From Dactylorhiza incarnata (taxonomy: Eukaryota; Streptophyta; Magnoliopsida; Asparagales; Orchidaceae), in the NCBI GenBank assembly GCA_033032865.1, contig JAWHQI010000040.1, forward strand, positions 5,315,001-5,379,000: a stretch of DNA of 64,000 bases. The letters are read 5' to 3'. A program made the position numbers and the translations under genes. The stretch's first letter is position 1; every line of letters starts with the position of its first letter. Shown piece after piece: positions 22,866-33,715 of the stretch. The notes beneath the pieces were generated by a model. That model did no database searches, was not told the origin of the DNA, and worked only from the letters and a program-made list of their open reading frames with translations.

Positions 22866-23597
22866 CTATTCTATACTAAGCATGCCAAGATCAATTTTGA
22901 AAGCATTGAATTTAGATTCATCCAGTGGTTTTGTAAAGATATCAGCTACTTGTTTGTTAGTGGGGACAAATTCAAGACAGATGTCTTTACACTCTACATG
23001 TTCTCTAATAAAATGATATCTAATCTCTATGTGCTTAGTCCTGCTATGAGAGACAGGATTTTTAGCAATAGAGATTGCACTGGATGAATCACAATACAAA
23101 GGAGATTCCCTTACCTTGAGGTTGTAATCCTCCAACTGATGTTGTGTCCAAAGGAGTTGTGCACAACAGCTACCTGCAACAATGTATTCAGACTCAGCTG
23201 TGGATATTGCCACACTAGTTTGTTTCTTGCTGCTCCAAGATATTAATCTTCTCCCTAGGAATTGACAAGTACCACTTGTACTCTTCCTGTCTTCTTTGCA
23301 ACCTGCAAAGTCTGCATCTGAAAAGCCTGTTAGTTCAAAGTCATTGTTCTTAGGGTACCACAGGCCAAGATGCAAGCTGACCTTAAGGTATCTCAAAATC
23401 CTTTTCACAGAGGTGTAATGAGATTCCTTAGGACATGCTTGATACCTAGCACAAACACATGTAGCATACATAATGTCTGGCCTACTAGCAGTCAAGTATA
23501 ATAGGGATCCAATGATGCATCTGTACATGGACTCATCAAAGGCCTTTCCCTTTCCATCCTTGTCTAATGATACATTAGACCCTATGGGTGTTCTCAT
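22866..23597 (-). pseudogene. Element C RNase H and RT C-terminus
   Basis: The frame includes YRCIIGSLLYLTASRPDIMY, GFSDADFAGC (first Asp), STAESEY (Glu) and LYCDSSSAISIAKNPVSHSR (third Asp), ending in DIFTKPLDESKF. It lies in a different frame from the RT upstream; a shift at about 23600 separates them (a stop falls right after the RT's LIKKFGM). Confidence 0.92.
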
Positions 23598-23609
23598 GGT
23601 GGAGGCTGA

Positions 23610-24449
23610 TTACATCCCAAATTTCTTGATGAGCTCCTTAGTGTACTTGGTCTGGGAGATGAAAATTCCATCATCAGACTGTTTCACTTGGAGCCCAAGG
23701 AAATATTTGAGCTCACCCATACTGCTCATTTCAAACTCCCCCTGCATTAGATTGGCAAATCTCTTGCAGAGGTTGTCATCAGTAGACCCAAAGATTATGT
23801 CATCAACATAGATTTGGACTAAGAGACACTTGCCCCTTGTTTCCCTAAGAAACAATGTGCTATCAATCTTTCCCCTCATGAACTTGTTCTTGAGGAGAAA
23901 GTTGGACAAAGTCTCATACCAAGCTCTTGGAGCTTGCTTGAGACCATATAGTGCTTTCCTAAGAAGATAAACATGAGAAGTTAGGGTTGGATGCACAAAA
24001 CTTGAGGGTTGTTCAACATATACCTCTTCCTTCAAGTCTCCATTGAGAAATGCTGATTTGACATCCATCGGGTAGACTTTGAACCCCTTGTGGGCAGCAT
24101 AGGCAAGGAATAGCCTAATTGCTTCCAACCTTGCAACTGGTGCAAAGGTTTGATCAAAGTCTATACCTTCCTCTTGCCTGTATCCTTTGGCTACTAATCT
24201 GGCCTTGTTCTTGATGATTGTACCATTCTCATCAAGCTTGTTCCTGTATACCCATTTAGTGCCAATCACATTGTGTCCCTGAGTTCTTGGCACCAGCTTC
24301 CATACTTTGCATCTCTTGAATTGTAGGAGCTCATCTTGCATTGCTTCAATCCAGAAGGTGTCTTGATTGGCATCTTCAAACTTCTTGGGCTCCATTTGAG
24401 AAAGGAAGCTCAAGAACAGTGCTTCATTATGAGCTCTGCTTCTTGTCAA
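23610..24449 (-). pseudogene. Element C reverse transcriptase
   Basis: It contains [79 protein letters not shown] and the catalytic YVDDIIFGS. Within the segment no break is seen. The upstream linker to integrase (24450-24671) has a stop. Confidence 0.93.
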
Positions 24450-24671
24450 TATGACTTGGGGATGATCCCCAATTATTAGCTCTCTTGGATGATCTCTCGG
24501 GTGCCTTGCAACAGCAGGAAGAGGGTCCTCTGGTGGCTGTGTTTGTTCTACTGGTTCAGCTATGACTTCACCATCTTGTACCTCTTCATCTTCAGGAATT
24601 GCAGCAGCTGTCTGTGTGTTGCTGCTGCTTGGCTTGTCTTGGATAGTCAGCTCATGCTTCCCTTCTTCATT

Positions 24672-25721
24672 TCATGTCACAATAGAAGAACTAGACCATT
24701 CTTTGTAGAGAAGGCTGGTCTCATCAAATACAACATGCATAGATTCATCTACAACATGGGTTTTCTTGTTATAAACTCTATAAGCTCTACTATGTGAGCT
24801 ATATCCAACAAGAACCCCCACATTGCATTTTTTTGCAAACTTTGTTAATTGAGATTTTCCATTATTTAGAATGTAGCATTTGCAACCAAAGATCCTAAAG
24901 TAGGAAATTGTAGGTTGTTTGCCTTTCAGAATCTCATAAGGGGTTTTCCCAAGGACCTTATTGATGGAGGCTCTATTGAGAACATAACAGGCTGTATTGA
25001 CTGCCTCAGCCCAGAAGTATTCTGGGAGTGAGGAGTCACTAAGCAATGTTCTCCCAGCTTCAATCAAGGTCCTATTCCTCCTCTCAGCCACACCATTTTG
25101 CTGTGGAGTCCTTGGGGAGGAGAACTCTTGGGTGATACCAAATTCTTGACAAAATTTTGTCATGGCTTCAGATTGAAATTCTGTACCATGGTCAGTTCTA
25201 GTCCTGACCACATTACATAGTAGATCATTCTGAATAGCCTTGACATAATTTATAAAGACATGTAAGGTATCTGACTTCTTCTTAAGGAAGAATACTCATG
25301 TATACTTTGAATGATCATCTACAATTACCAAAGTATACAACTTCCCACCTAGGCTCTGAATTGGCAAAGGACCAAACAAGTCCATGTGCAATAGGTATAA
25401 ACACCTGTTAGTATCCTTGGAGCCAATACTTTTAAAGGTGGCCCTAGTTTGCTTACCCATTTGGCAAGCATGACAGGGACCACTTTTAACACATTTTAGT
25501 TTAGGACTATTTCTAACAAGGTCTTTAGAAAATAATCTATACATTGTCTTATAGTTAATGTGGGCAAGTCTCTTGTGCCATTGGACACAAAGTGACTCAC
25601 TTTTATTAGCTACCAGACACACAGAGGAGATAGAATAATTGCAAATGAAGTCTAAGCAATAAACATTTCCACTCCTAGTGCCTGAGAGAATGGTCTCCAA
25701 GTCATTAGACTTTTTGATCAA
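24672..25721 (-). pseudogene. Element C integrase (broken)
   Basis: Frame 25721-25296 has the zinc-binding WHKRLAHINYKTMYRL...CHACQMGK and the core start HMDLFGPLP. Frame 25211-24672 begins within VRTRTDHGTEFQSE and has FSSPRTPQQNGVAERRNRTL with the catalytic glutamate, then YEILKGKQPTISYFRIFGCK. A stop and shift between 25296 and 25211 break the core. Confidence 0.9.
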
Positions 25722-26017
25722 GCACTTGTCATTGTGGAATTCAATGACATAGCTAAGTCACATAGTTGGCTTATGCTTACAAGGTTGTGTTGCAACCCTT
25801 CAACATAAGCTACCCTTGTGATTGAGACTATGCCATTGGAAATCATACCATATCCTTTGGTGACTCCCTTTTCAGATCCACCAAAGATAACTTTGGGTCT
25901 ATTCTTCACTGGATGGTAATCCTTTAGAAGATCCTTAGTTCCTGTCATGTGCCTTGAGCACCCACTGTCCAAGTACCATATTTGGTTGAGACTGGTACTT
26001 GAACTAACCTGCAACAC
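25718..26017 (-). pseudogene. Element C protease
   Basis: It carries WYLDSGCSRHMTGTKDLL, the usual active site of this Copia type, and the downstream GIVSITRVAYVEGLQHNLVS. It overlaps the next frame by four bases, which indicates a frameshift. Confidence 0.9.
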
Positions 26018-26022
26018 AAAAT

Positions 26023-28568
26023 TTAATGTACCTTAGGATCCCAACTGACTTTGGGTCCTAGGTTCATGTTAACAACATATGGGATATTCCTAGAAAGGGT
26101 TGGTTTGGCTTGAGGTTCAATCCTTGCCTTTGGCACATTGGGGTTGTGCCAACAATCAATTGCAAAGTGTCCCACTTTGCCACAGCACCAACACTCATAT
26201 ATATTATATCTCCTCTTCTGAATAGTCCTAGAAGATGAAGCTTCCTGTTTCTGTTCAGTAGAGGATACATCTGCCGTTTTCTTTATTTTATCAGTAAAGG
26301 CCTGCCTTTTTACCTTCCTATAATCAGTCAAGGCAGCCAGTTTTTGTTTGACATCAACACCCTCTAGCTTGGCAGCTAAGCATGTGTGGATGGCAGCAGA
26401 AACTGGGCTTTTTGGCTTGGTTATAGGACAGTCAACAACCATGGACTTTGCTGAACAATGTTTAGAATTGACAGCCTTGGTTATCTTGAGTGAAGGGGCT
26501 GAGGTTCCAAAAACAAAAGGTCCATGATGGGCCATTTGGATTTCCTCATGCAGAGCCTTGAAGGCACTCAAGCCTAACTCCTTTCTATATCCATAGCTGT
26601 GAGCATTCTTGCTCAAGTTATTGGATCTTCCATTTGATAAGTGACCATGAACACTTTCTTGGTCATACTTGTTTGAGGGCATCAAGACTTTCACAAAGGA
26701 GTTCTTAGATTCTTTTGAGTCCTTAACCTTTCCCTTAGTGTTGCTAGTAGCCTCCTTGTTGAAACCAACACCTCTCATGTCATGGGAGTTGAAGGTGTCA
26801 ATAATAGGCAGCACTGTCTTGGGCTTGGAGAACTTAGCCACTAGCATCCTCTCCTTGAGGAGCTTTTCTTCAAGATCCTTAATGATCTTGTTCTTGTGGC
26901 TTATGGTGCCCACATGGATGATTGACATTCCCCTTAGCTTGCCAATCTCCTTGCTCATTAGAGCTAGCTGGGTAGCATGCTCAATGCACTCAGATTTTGA
27001 TTGCTTTAGGGAAGCAATTTCTTGAGCTTGCCTCTTGGCTAGCATTTTGCTCTTTTTCAGAGCTTCCAGGAGTGCACCATACTTATCAATCAATTGATTG
27101 ACATCCTCCTCAGAATATGATCCACTGCCAACTTTAGATGGAGGGGATTCAGATTCTAGACCTGTTTCATAATCAGAAGAAGAAGAAATGCAGTGTATTA
27201 ATACCTGCTCATGTTCTGAATTTCTGTGGCTGTCCTCATCTTCAGTTATAGCCATCAGCCCATGGTCATCAAGAGTGACCTCATCCTCCTCTTCATCACT
27301 ATCTGAATGTGATAGAGGGGCCCTTATTCCTATTATGGTAGCAGGATAGTATTCTTCCTCCTGATCAGCAAACAGCCCCAAGTAGGCTTCCTCCTCACCA
27401 TCTGAATCTGAAGATGAAGATTCAGACTCACTCCAGCTCTTGCTTTTCTTAGCTAGGAAGGATTTTTCTCCCTTCCTCTCCTTCTGGTGATGAGGCTTCT
27501 TGTCACCTCTTTCCTTTATCTTGACTGGACAGTCAGCAATGACATGTCCAGGCTTACTACAGCAATAACAAATTATGTTAGTTGAAACATGTTTACTAGT
27601 TTTAGAGTCATACCTGTCCCCTTTGGGATGTTGCCTCTCAGATCTGTAATGATCCTTCTTGGGATGAAAGAGGAGGAAGGTTTGTTCTTCCATTGTTTCC
27701 TCTTGATTATCTTCTTGAACTGCCTTGTGAAGGCAGCAAACTCCTCATCAGAAGAGGAGCTGTCAGATTTGCTGCTCTCAGATTTCTCAGATTCAGCAGC
27801 CTTTCTTGGAGGTGACTGCACTCTAACTTTGTTCTTCTTAGAGCTTTCAGCTTTGAGAGCAACAGATCTCTGCCTTGTGTGAGCCCTGGAGGAAGAGTCC
27901 TCCTCCTTTCTTGCAGAAAGCTGCATCTCATATGAGAGCAGTTTCCCAAACAGTGTATGGGTGGGGGTTTCTCAAAGTCTTGCCCCTTCCCTGATTGCAC
28001 AGATTTTAGTGTCACATTCTCTAGTTAGAGATCTAAGGAACTTGTCATTAAGTTCATAATCTGTGAACACCCTTCCATAGGTTCTTAGTTCATTTACAAT
28101 CCTAAAGAACCTTTCATAGCACATGGAGATATTCTCCTGGCCCAGCTGTCTGAAGGCTTCATACTCCTGATTGAGGAGTGACTTTCTATCATCCCTTACT
28201 TCAGTTGTTCCCTCCATATAGACAACCAATGTGTCCCACATTTCCTTGGCAGTTTGGCAGTGTACCAAGTTCTGAAATGTAGTGTCATCAATGACATTTA
28301 CTATTATGTTTTGGGCTCTCTTGTCCATAGTGTACAGTGCTATCTCATCATTGGTCAGTTCAGAAAATACCTTAAGTACTTTTCTAGTAGGGTCAATAGT
28401 GGAGACTTTCTCAAAGGTATAAGGACCATTTTTGACAGTCAAAAAGATCCTTGGGTCTGATGCTTCCATGAATAGCCTTACCCTTTGCTTCCATATGCCA
28501 AAGTTTTCTTTGGAGCATATAGGCAACTTCATTGACCCCAACTCCTTCTTCATTCCACTGTTGGCCAT
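26023..28568 (-). pseudogene. Element C gag (broken)
   Basis: The N-terminal UBN2-like part (28568-27972) begins MANSGMKKELGSMKLPICSK and includes FGIWKQRVRLFMEA and NELRTYGR. A shift at about 27970 leads to a Ser-rich basic segment (27926-27573). The long C-terminal frame (27693-26023) has two zinc knuckles, CYCCSKPGHVIADC near its start and CWCCGKVGHFAIDC near its end, separated by acidic and coiled-coil segments (EEDVNQLIDKYGALLEALKK). The large gag with two distant knuckles is typical of long plant Copia elements with extra ORFs. Confidence 0.9.
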
Positions 28569-28629
28569 TTGATTTCAGATTTGACTACTCCTGTATAGGA
28601 TCTGATCAGACTGTTAAGTCCTTTTGATC

Positions 28630-28649
28630 AACCTCGCTTTGATACCACT
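28630..28649 (-). promoter_or_regulatory. Element C primer binding site (tRNA-iMet type)
   Basis: The minus strand reads TGGTATCAAAGCGAGG one base from the 5' LTR, matching initiator tRNA-Met except for AA in place of GA. Confidence 0.88.
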
Positions 28650-30018
28650 TGATAGTTTATATAGGTGTAGTCAATAATACCTAGAGGGGGGTGAATAGGT
28701 TCTACTTATTTTCTTTGTTTAAACCCAAGGTTTCTAGCTGCAGAAAACGCAAGCACAGAAAGCACACAAGGATGTATAGAGGTTCCTCAAGACAGGGTGT
28801 CTTGAGTAGTCCTCTTTCCCCCTTCACCTTTCTAACAGTGTGTTAGACAAGGCCACAAACTCCAAACTCGGCTCCTTGAGCTTACACCACAAGTTCCTCA
28901 GAACTTCTCAGATCCAGAGTGATCCTACCTCAGGCACATCAGCCTTACACTCAGGCTCAGCAGCCCTACACCTCAGGCTCAGCAGCCATACACCTCAGGC
29001 TCAACAGCCCTACACCTCAGGCTTAACAGCCCTACACCTCAGGCTTAACAGCCCTACACCTCAGGCTAAACAGCCCTACAGCTCAGAGTTATGAACTCCT
29101 ACCACTCAGAAATCCTACAGATTTCCTACCTCAGACCTATCAAGAAGTCCTACCACTCAAGCTGTCAACACAGCTTTACAGACAGGCTCAACAGCCTTTC
29201 ACTCAGGCAACAATGCCTTACAAAGATATAATAGAGTTTGAGTTGAACACAGAGGACAAAAGATTTACTCTTAGGTCTTCTGAATCCTTTCTTCAGATCT
29301 GAAAATAACAGCTTCAGATTTGTATCACCTTGATCTCCTCCTTCAGCAAAGCAGAAGATCGACTTGCCCTTCCTGAGTTTGTACAGGAGGAGCTAACTAA
29401 TCTTCCTTAGAAGATTGACTTCAGCTTCAGAGAACAACTTCAACCGGCTGAAACGTGAATCCTCGATTGCGACGTGTAGCAAGAGCTTTTCAATCGAATA
29501 GTATCTCTTGTTGTGCCTAGCTTCTTCTTTTATACCTCCAGAAGGCTTCAACGGATATATCCATCCTCCTGACACAGTATGGGACAGATTGGACTTGCTT
29601 TTCCCTCTCATTTGTCCTTTGCGCCAAAAGCAGATCCCGTCAGCACATTTGGATCTGTCTCAGCGGTTGGGCTGAGACGACATCCAGTCTCAGCGGTTGG
29701 GCTGAGACAGCTTCCAGTCTCAGCGACAGCTCCAGTCCCCTTCTCAGCGGTTGCTCCAGTCTCCTTCTCAGTGGATCCGCTGAGACGGCTCCTCGTCTCA
29801 GCGGTTCTGACCCATCGTCTCAGCGGTTATGCTGAGACAGATCTTCATCTCCTTGTAGATGATTTCTTCTTATCTAAGGCCATGTTTGGCCCTTCCTTTT
29901 GAGTCACCTGTGCCTGTATATCCTACACAAGTATAGCTTTGTTAAATACAATATGTCCTTAGCATTGAGAGTGATGCCTCTTCAAATCAAGGTAATATTG
30001 AGGACAATATACCCAACA
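28650..30018 (-). repeat. Element C 5' LTR with promoter
   Basis: Going along the minus strand from 30018: palindromic word cluster at 29838-29657 (8-bp arms GTCTCAGC and GCTGAGAC), TATA box near 29530 (GGTATAAAAGAAG), then the 22-bp array (29081-28929) in the transcribed part. Confidence 0.94.
28929..29081. repeat. 22-bp tandem repeat, seven units (element C 5' LTR)
   Basis: One unit longer than the array in the 3' LTR. The extra 22 bp almost exactly offsets the 22 extra G in the other LTR, so both LTRs have nearly equal length by coincidence. Confidence 0.9.
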
Positions 30019-30023
30019 CCTCT
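30019..30023. repeat. Right target-site duplication of element C (CCTCT)
   Basis: Perfect match to 17814-17818. Confidence 0.94.
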
Positions 30024-30852
30024 TAAGCAGCATGACATTTTCATAAGGTGTTGATGCCATCTCTACAGATGCACCAGATGTGTTCACCTCAAAGAGTCCC
30101 CGAGCATTCCTTGGAGCGTTCCTTCCAGCAGTCCAGAATGAACTATGAATGGCAGTGTCCTGGAGAATCCGCAATGCGTCTTCGGGGGTGTGGTTCATCA
30201 GAGTTCCGCCTGCAGCAGCATCAATCATGGCCCTGTAGTTGGGCTCGATTGCAAAGTAAAAATTCTCCACTAGGCTCCATGGTTGCAGCTCATGCTGGGG
30301 GCATTTCCGGAGAAGGTCCATGAACCTTTCCCATGCTTCTGCGAGAGTCTCCTGATCATGTTGTCGGAAGGTTGCGATTTCCCTCCTCAAGTTTACAACC
30401 TTGTCAACTGGGTGGAACTTTGCCAGAAATTTTGTTTGCAGAGCATCTCAAATGGTAGCTGTTCCAGGCGGTATCGTGTGGAGCCATGCTTCCGCTTTGT
30501 CTCGGAGGGAGAATGGAAACAGCCTAAGTTTCACCGTCTCATCAGCAATCCCAGCGTACCGAAATGTTCCGCATATTTCTGTGAATTCAGCCAAGTGAAG
30601 ATGGGGATCTTCACTGACTAACCCAGAGAATTGGGCCTGGTTGCGGATCATATTCAGGATGGCCGGCTTTATCTCGAAATTGTTGTTAGTGATGGTTGGG
30701 CCAATTCCGGGGTACACACTCCCAATTGTGGGCGTAGTGTAGTCTCTCATGGTCCTGGGTCTCGGCCTAGCCACTTCATTTTCGTTGGCTGCCTGACCAA
30801 CGGCTGGTGCATTTCCCGCCCCGGGATTGATCTGATTTCCATTGGCATCCAT
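30024..30852 (-). pseudogene. Element B gag N-terminal and central part
   Basis: From ATG 30852 (MDANGNQINPGAGNAPAVGQ) it includes MRDYTTPTIGSVYPGI, LNMIRNQAQFSGLVSEDPH, LRLFPFSLRDKAEAWLHTIP and, after one TGA at 30450-30448, LRREIATFRQHDQETLAEAW and CPQHELQPWSLVENFY. This is the capsid-forming gag of Athila-type elements. The TGA sits where the family normally has Trp (TGG to TGA). The frame runs into element C at 30023 and resumes, still in frame, at 17813. Confidence 0.9.
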
Positions 30853-31029
30853 GGTGACAGCAGCATGGAGACGCGCCCGTAGGGTACGCTCTATTTTAGG
30901 GTCAATTGTTGCAACGTCACCGAGGTCTCGTCTCTGCATACACACACTACAATACAAAAGAAAAAGCTCAAAAACAAAAATACCCTTAAACTAATTTCAC
31001 GAGAAGGACAAATCATACACGCTTGCAGT

Positions 31030-31046
31030 CCCCGGCAACGGCGCCA
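31030..31046 (-). promoter_or_regulatory. Element B primer binding site (tRNA-Asp)
   Basis: The minus strand reads TGGCGCCGTTGCCGGGG next to the 5' LTR, complementary to the 3' end of plant tRNA-Asp and standard for Athila-type elements. Confidence 0.93.
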
Positions 31047-31052
31047 AAAACT

Positions 31053-32593
31053 TGATGCGATTACGGCAAGTGCATCGATAGTACAAGTAATAAAATTGGG
31101 AGAGACTCCCCGAATATCATTCTCAGAGGACTGCAAGTTGGGTAGTATGAATCCTTGTTAAGGAAACGCTTATATAGATTCTTAAACACTTAATAAAAGA
31201 AAGGGTTTTGATGGTGGTTTTCCTAAGTTAGCAACAGAGAAAGAAAATGCAGGCCAAGAGCTCCGCTTCGCTTGTTGGAATGGGGTGCAGGCCGCGATGC
31301 TGTGCTTCAGTGAGCGGGTGAACGAGAAGGCTAGCGGATGAGGGTCATAGGCACCTCGTCGGGAAAACGCAACTAGCAATTGCTTGTGCGGAGCACTACA
31401 AAGCGGTGGAGTGGATGGGGGACTACGACGCTCCTCAAATCTCATAAACCACACAAGATCTCACAATATGAAATCATATTAACTAAAGCACAAAGTTTAT
31501 GAACATCATCTACAATAACAAACACATACAAGGAAAACTCTGAAGCAAAGAGAAGGGGAAAAGAGGAAACCGAAGCTCGAAGACTATGCTGAAGATTCTC
31601 GGCCGGAATCGTAGGGTTGTCAAGCCTCGTCCGTGCTCGGTCTTCAGTTGCGTCCGGGGTCCGGAGGAGCTGTCACCTTCCTCTACTTTTACCCGTCTTC
31701 TTCGTGGTCTAGCTCAAGGTAACTCTTGTTCGACGCCTTGAATGCAGCGTAAGCTCTCCATCTATGGCGTTCTTGAGCTCAAAGATGATGGAGGAGGCCA
31801 AGGAGGGAGCTTTGGTGGAAGATTTGCAAGCCAAAGGTCACCGGAGCTCCTCCTAGGTCAAACGGTGGTGGAGCGGCGAACTGGGCGACAACGGCAGGCT
31901 TCTAAAGCTTTTCCCGCGGTGGATCTCGATTGCAGCAGATTTCCTGCCTTAAATACTAAAAGGTCAGAAATTTAGTCACGCACGGGCGAATGCACGACTG
32001 TGTGTTGCCCGTGCGTTATTTAATGAATAAACTGGCTTGAGGAAGAAGCAGCAGCGCCCGTGCGTTCTACTCACGCACGGGCGAATCCGCCCGTGCGTCA
32101 AAACACACGAACAAATTCAGATTGGCTAAAAATCAGTCGAAACAGGCGATCGTGCGTTTCCTTCGCGCACGGGCAACTACCCGTGCGTAAAAACGCACGA
32201 ACAAAGTTAGATCACTGGTTTTCTCCCCAGATGAAGGCGCACGACCGCAGCCGTCCTTGCGTCAAGAAAACGCACGACCGTGCGCTATACACAATCATGA
32301 TTTCTGGGCAAAATGGGATGATTCAACCACCTGTAAGAACAGCAATCCAACTAGGAATACACCTCCAGCACCGATCAGACAGAGAAAAAGGATTGGGGAG
32401 CACCATGTGCTTACCCCCAATAACATGGAGCGCAAACGCGCACTAAAACGAACATAAAAGGAGCACAAAGCACGCAAGTGCGCATGAATGAGCATAAGAG
32501 AAATAAATGCAATAATAGCTCGAAAATGACGCACACGAGAGTGAAAACTAGCCCGGATGAGTCCATCAAAGTGTATATAAATTGGAGTCATCA
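31053..32593 (-). repeat. Element B 5' LTR with promoter
   Basis: The 1541-bp LTR opens TGATGCGATT on the plus strand and closes GAGTCATCA. On the minus strand the word cluster (32290-31978; 11-bp arms ACGCACGGGCG and CGCCCGTGCGT) precedes a TATA-like AGTATTTAAGG at 31957-31947. Confidence 0.94.
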
Positions 32594-32598
32594 CCACA
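32594..32598. repeat. Right target-site duplication of element B (CCACA)
   Basis: Perfect match to 14985-14989. Confidence 0.93.
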
Positions 32599-33475
32599 CT
32601 TATAGCACGTCACGGGTCCCCTGGAACTGTACTCTCCAGAAGCTGCACCGCTTCTCTCACCAGTCTTAAAAGGACGGGGCTTCCTCTTCCATCGACTTCC
32701 CTCAGACTTCCCTTGATACTGTGAAGGTTTACCTTCTCCTTACTTTGCCGCAAAGCCCTTACGATGCTGGGTTCGCCCATATCACTCTCCAACGTCCGAG
32801 CAGCTTCGACCAGCTCATTGAATCCTGCATTATTCAAGGCTATTAGAGGTTGCCTTAGATTTTCTCTCAGGCCTTGATAGAAGAGATTATCCCTCTCCGC
32901 ATTATCTGTCATGGTCATCCCTGCGTAACGACCCAACCGGGTAAACTCATGTAGATACTCATCTACTGACTTCTCACACAGATCCAAGTGAAAGAACTGC
33001 CTTTGAACCTCGTCGAAGAGGGGATATAGCGCTTCAGGAAAGCATTCCCGAACCCTTCCATGAATGGGGCACGTCCAGGGAAATGACGACCACTATGATT
33101 CACCCACCACAGCTTTGTGCCACCTTCTAACATAAACGCCGCAAACTGGGAACGCTTGTCCTCCGAAGTCTCTTCCGCTTTCAGGAGTTCCTAAATCCTT
33201 GCCAACCAATCCTCAGCATCCGTCGGAGTGCCAACTCCTTTGAATGTCGGAGGATGGAAACTCAGAAAATACTTCATCTGACGATCTCCTTGCCCAACCG
33301 CTACCTCGGCTAACGGTTCTACCTACCTCACTCCCACCTCCAGTGTCACAGTAACCGGTGTAATAGGAGTCGCAGCCAGCACAACAGGCGTCGCAATCTG
33401 TGGCATCACCGCAGCTTGAGCCGCCACCATCGCCTCTGCTAACATACGACAGAAGTCAGCCGAGGACACACTCAT
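32599..33475 (-). pseudogene. Element A gag (broken)
   Basis: A likely start is ATG 33475 (MSVSSADFCRMLAEAM). Further on are FHPPTFKGVGTPTDAEDWLA and FMLEGGTKLWWVNHSG, the retrotransposon gag core, then YLHEFTRLGRYAGMTMTDNA in frame 32987-32610 and the first half of the CCHC knuckle (CYKCG) at the left edge. At least one stop and one shift occur between 33300 and 32987. Element B interrupts the knuckle. Confidence 0.85.
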
Positions 33476-33699
33476 ATTCATAAGGAATGGGACAGTAGCA
33501 CTGCTTGCCGAAGGCTCCTCTTGTCGCCTCGACGTCCCCGCTCCATCGCCACCATCCTAGCATAAGCAAGGAAACAATGAATCTAAGTTTATTCGCAAGA
33601 CTCAAACACCAGGACACTCATGGTCCCGCAAAGTACTCCTATGTGGACAACGTCATTACGCGATCCGATCACGCTAAAACTCAACAAGAATGCTAACCT

Positions 33700-33715
33700 C
33701 CCTCTGATACCAAAT
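33700..33715 (-). promoter_or_regulatory. Element A primer binding site (tRNA-iMet)
   Basis: The minus strand reads TTTGGTATCAGAGGG next to the 5' LTR; TGGTATCAGAG fits initiator tRNA-Met. Confidence 0.85.

Larger units (their letters stand above)
17819..30018 (-). mobile_element. Element C: Ty1/Copia retrotransposon with extra ORF region downstream of pol
   Basis: This 12.2-kb element has LTRs of 1370 and 1369 bp, a tRNA-iMet-type primer site, gag, protease, integrase, RT and RNase H in Copia order, then about 2.6 kb of additional coding sequence before the 3' LTR. Length, long gag and extra ORF resemble the SIRE/Maximus lineage (established family feature; lineage call inferred). About 20 substitutions separate the LTRs by eye (about 1.5 percent). 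Several frameshifts make it defective. Confidence 0.93.
14990..32593 (-). mobile_element. Element B: Athila-like Ty3/Gypsy retrotransposon, pol deleted, carrying element C
   Basis: It is bounded by TG...CA LTRs, a perfect CCACA duplication and a tRNA-Asp primer site. Gag and protease are recognisable, but no RT, RNase H or integrase is present: the protease frame runs straight into an inverted repeat and then a truncated 3' LTR. The deletion removed pol, the purine tract and about 380 bp of the 3' LTR. Element C sits in its gag. Confidence 0.92.
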
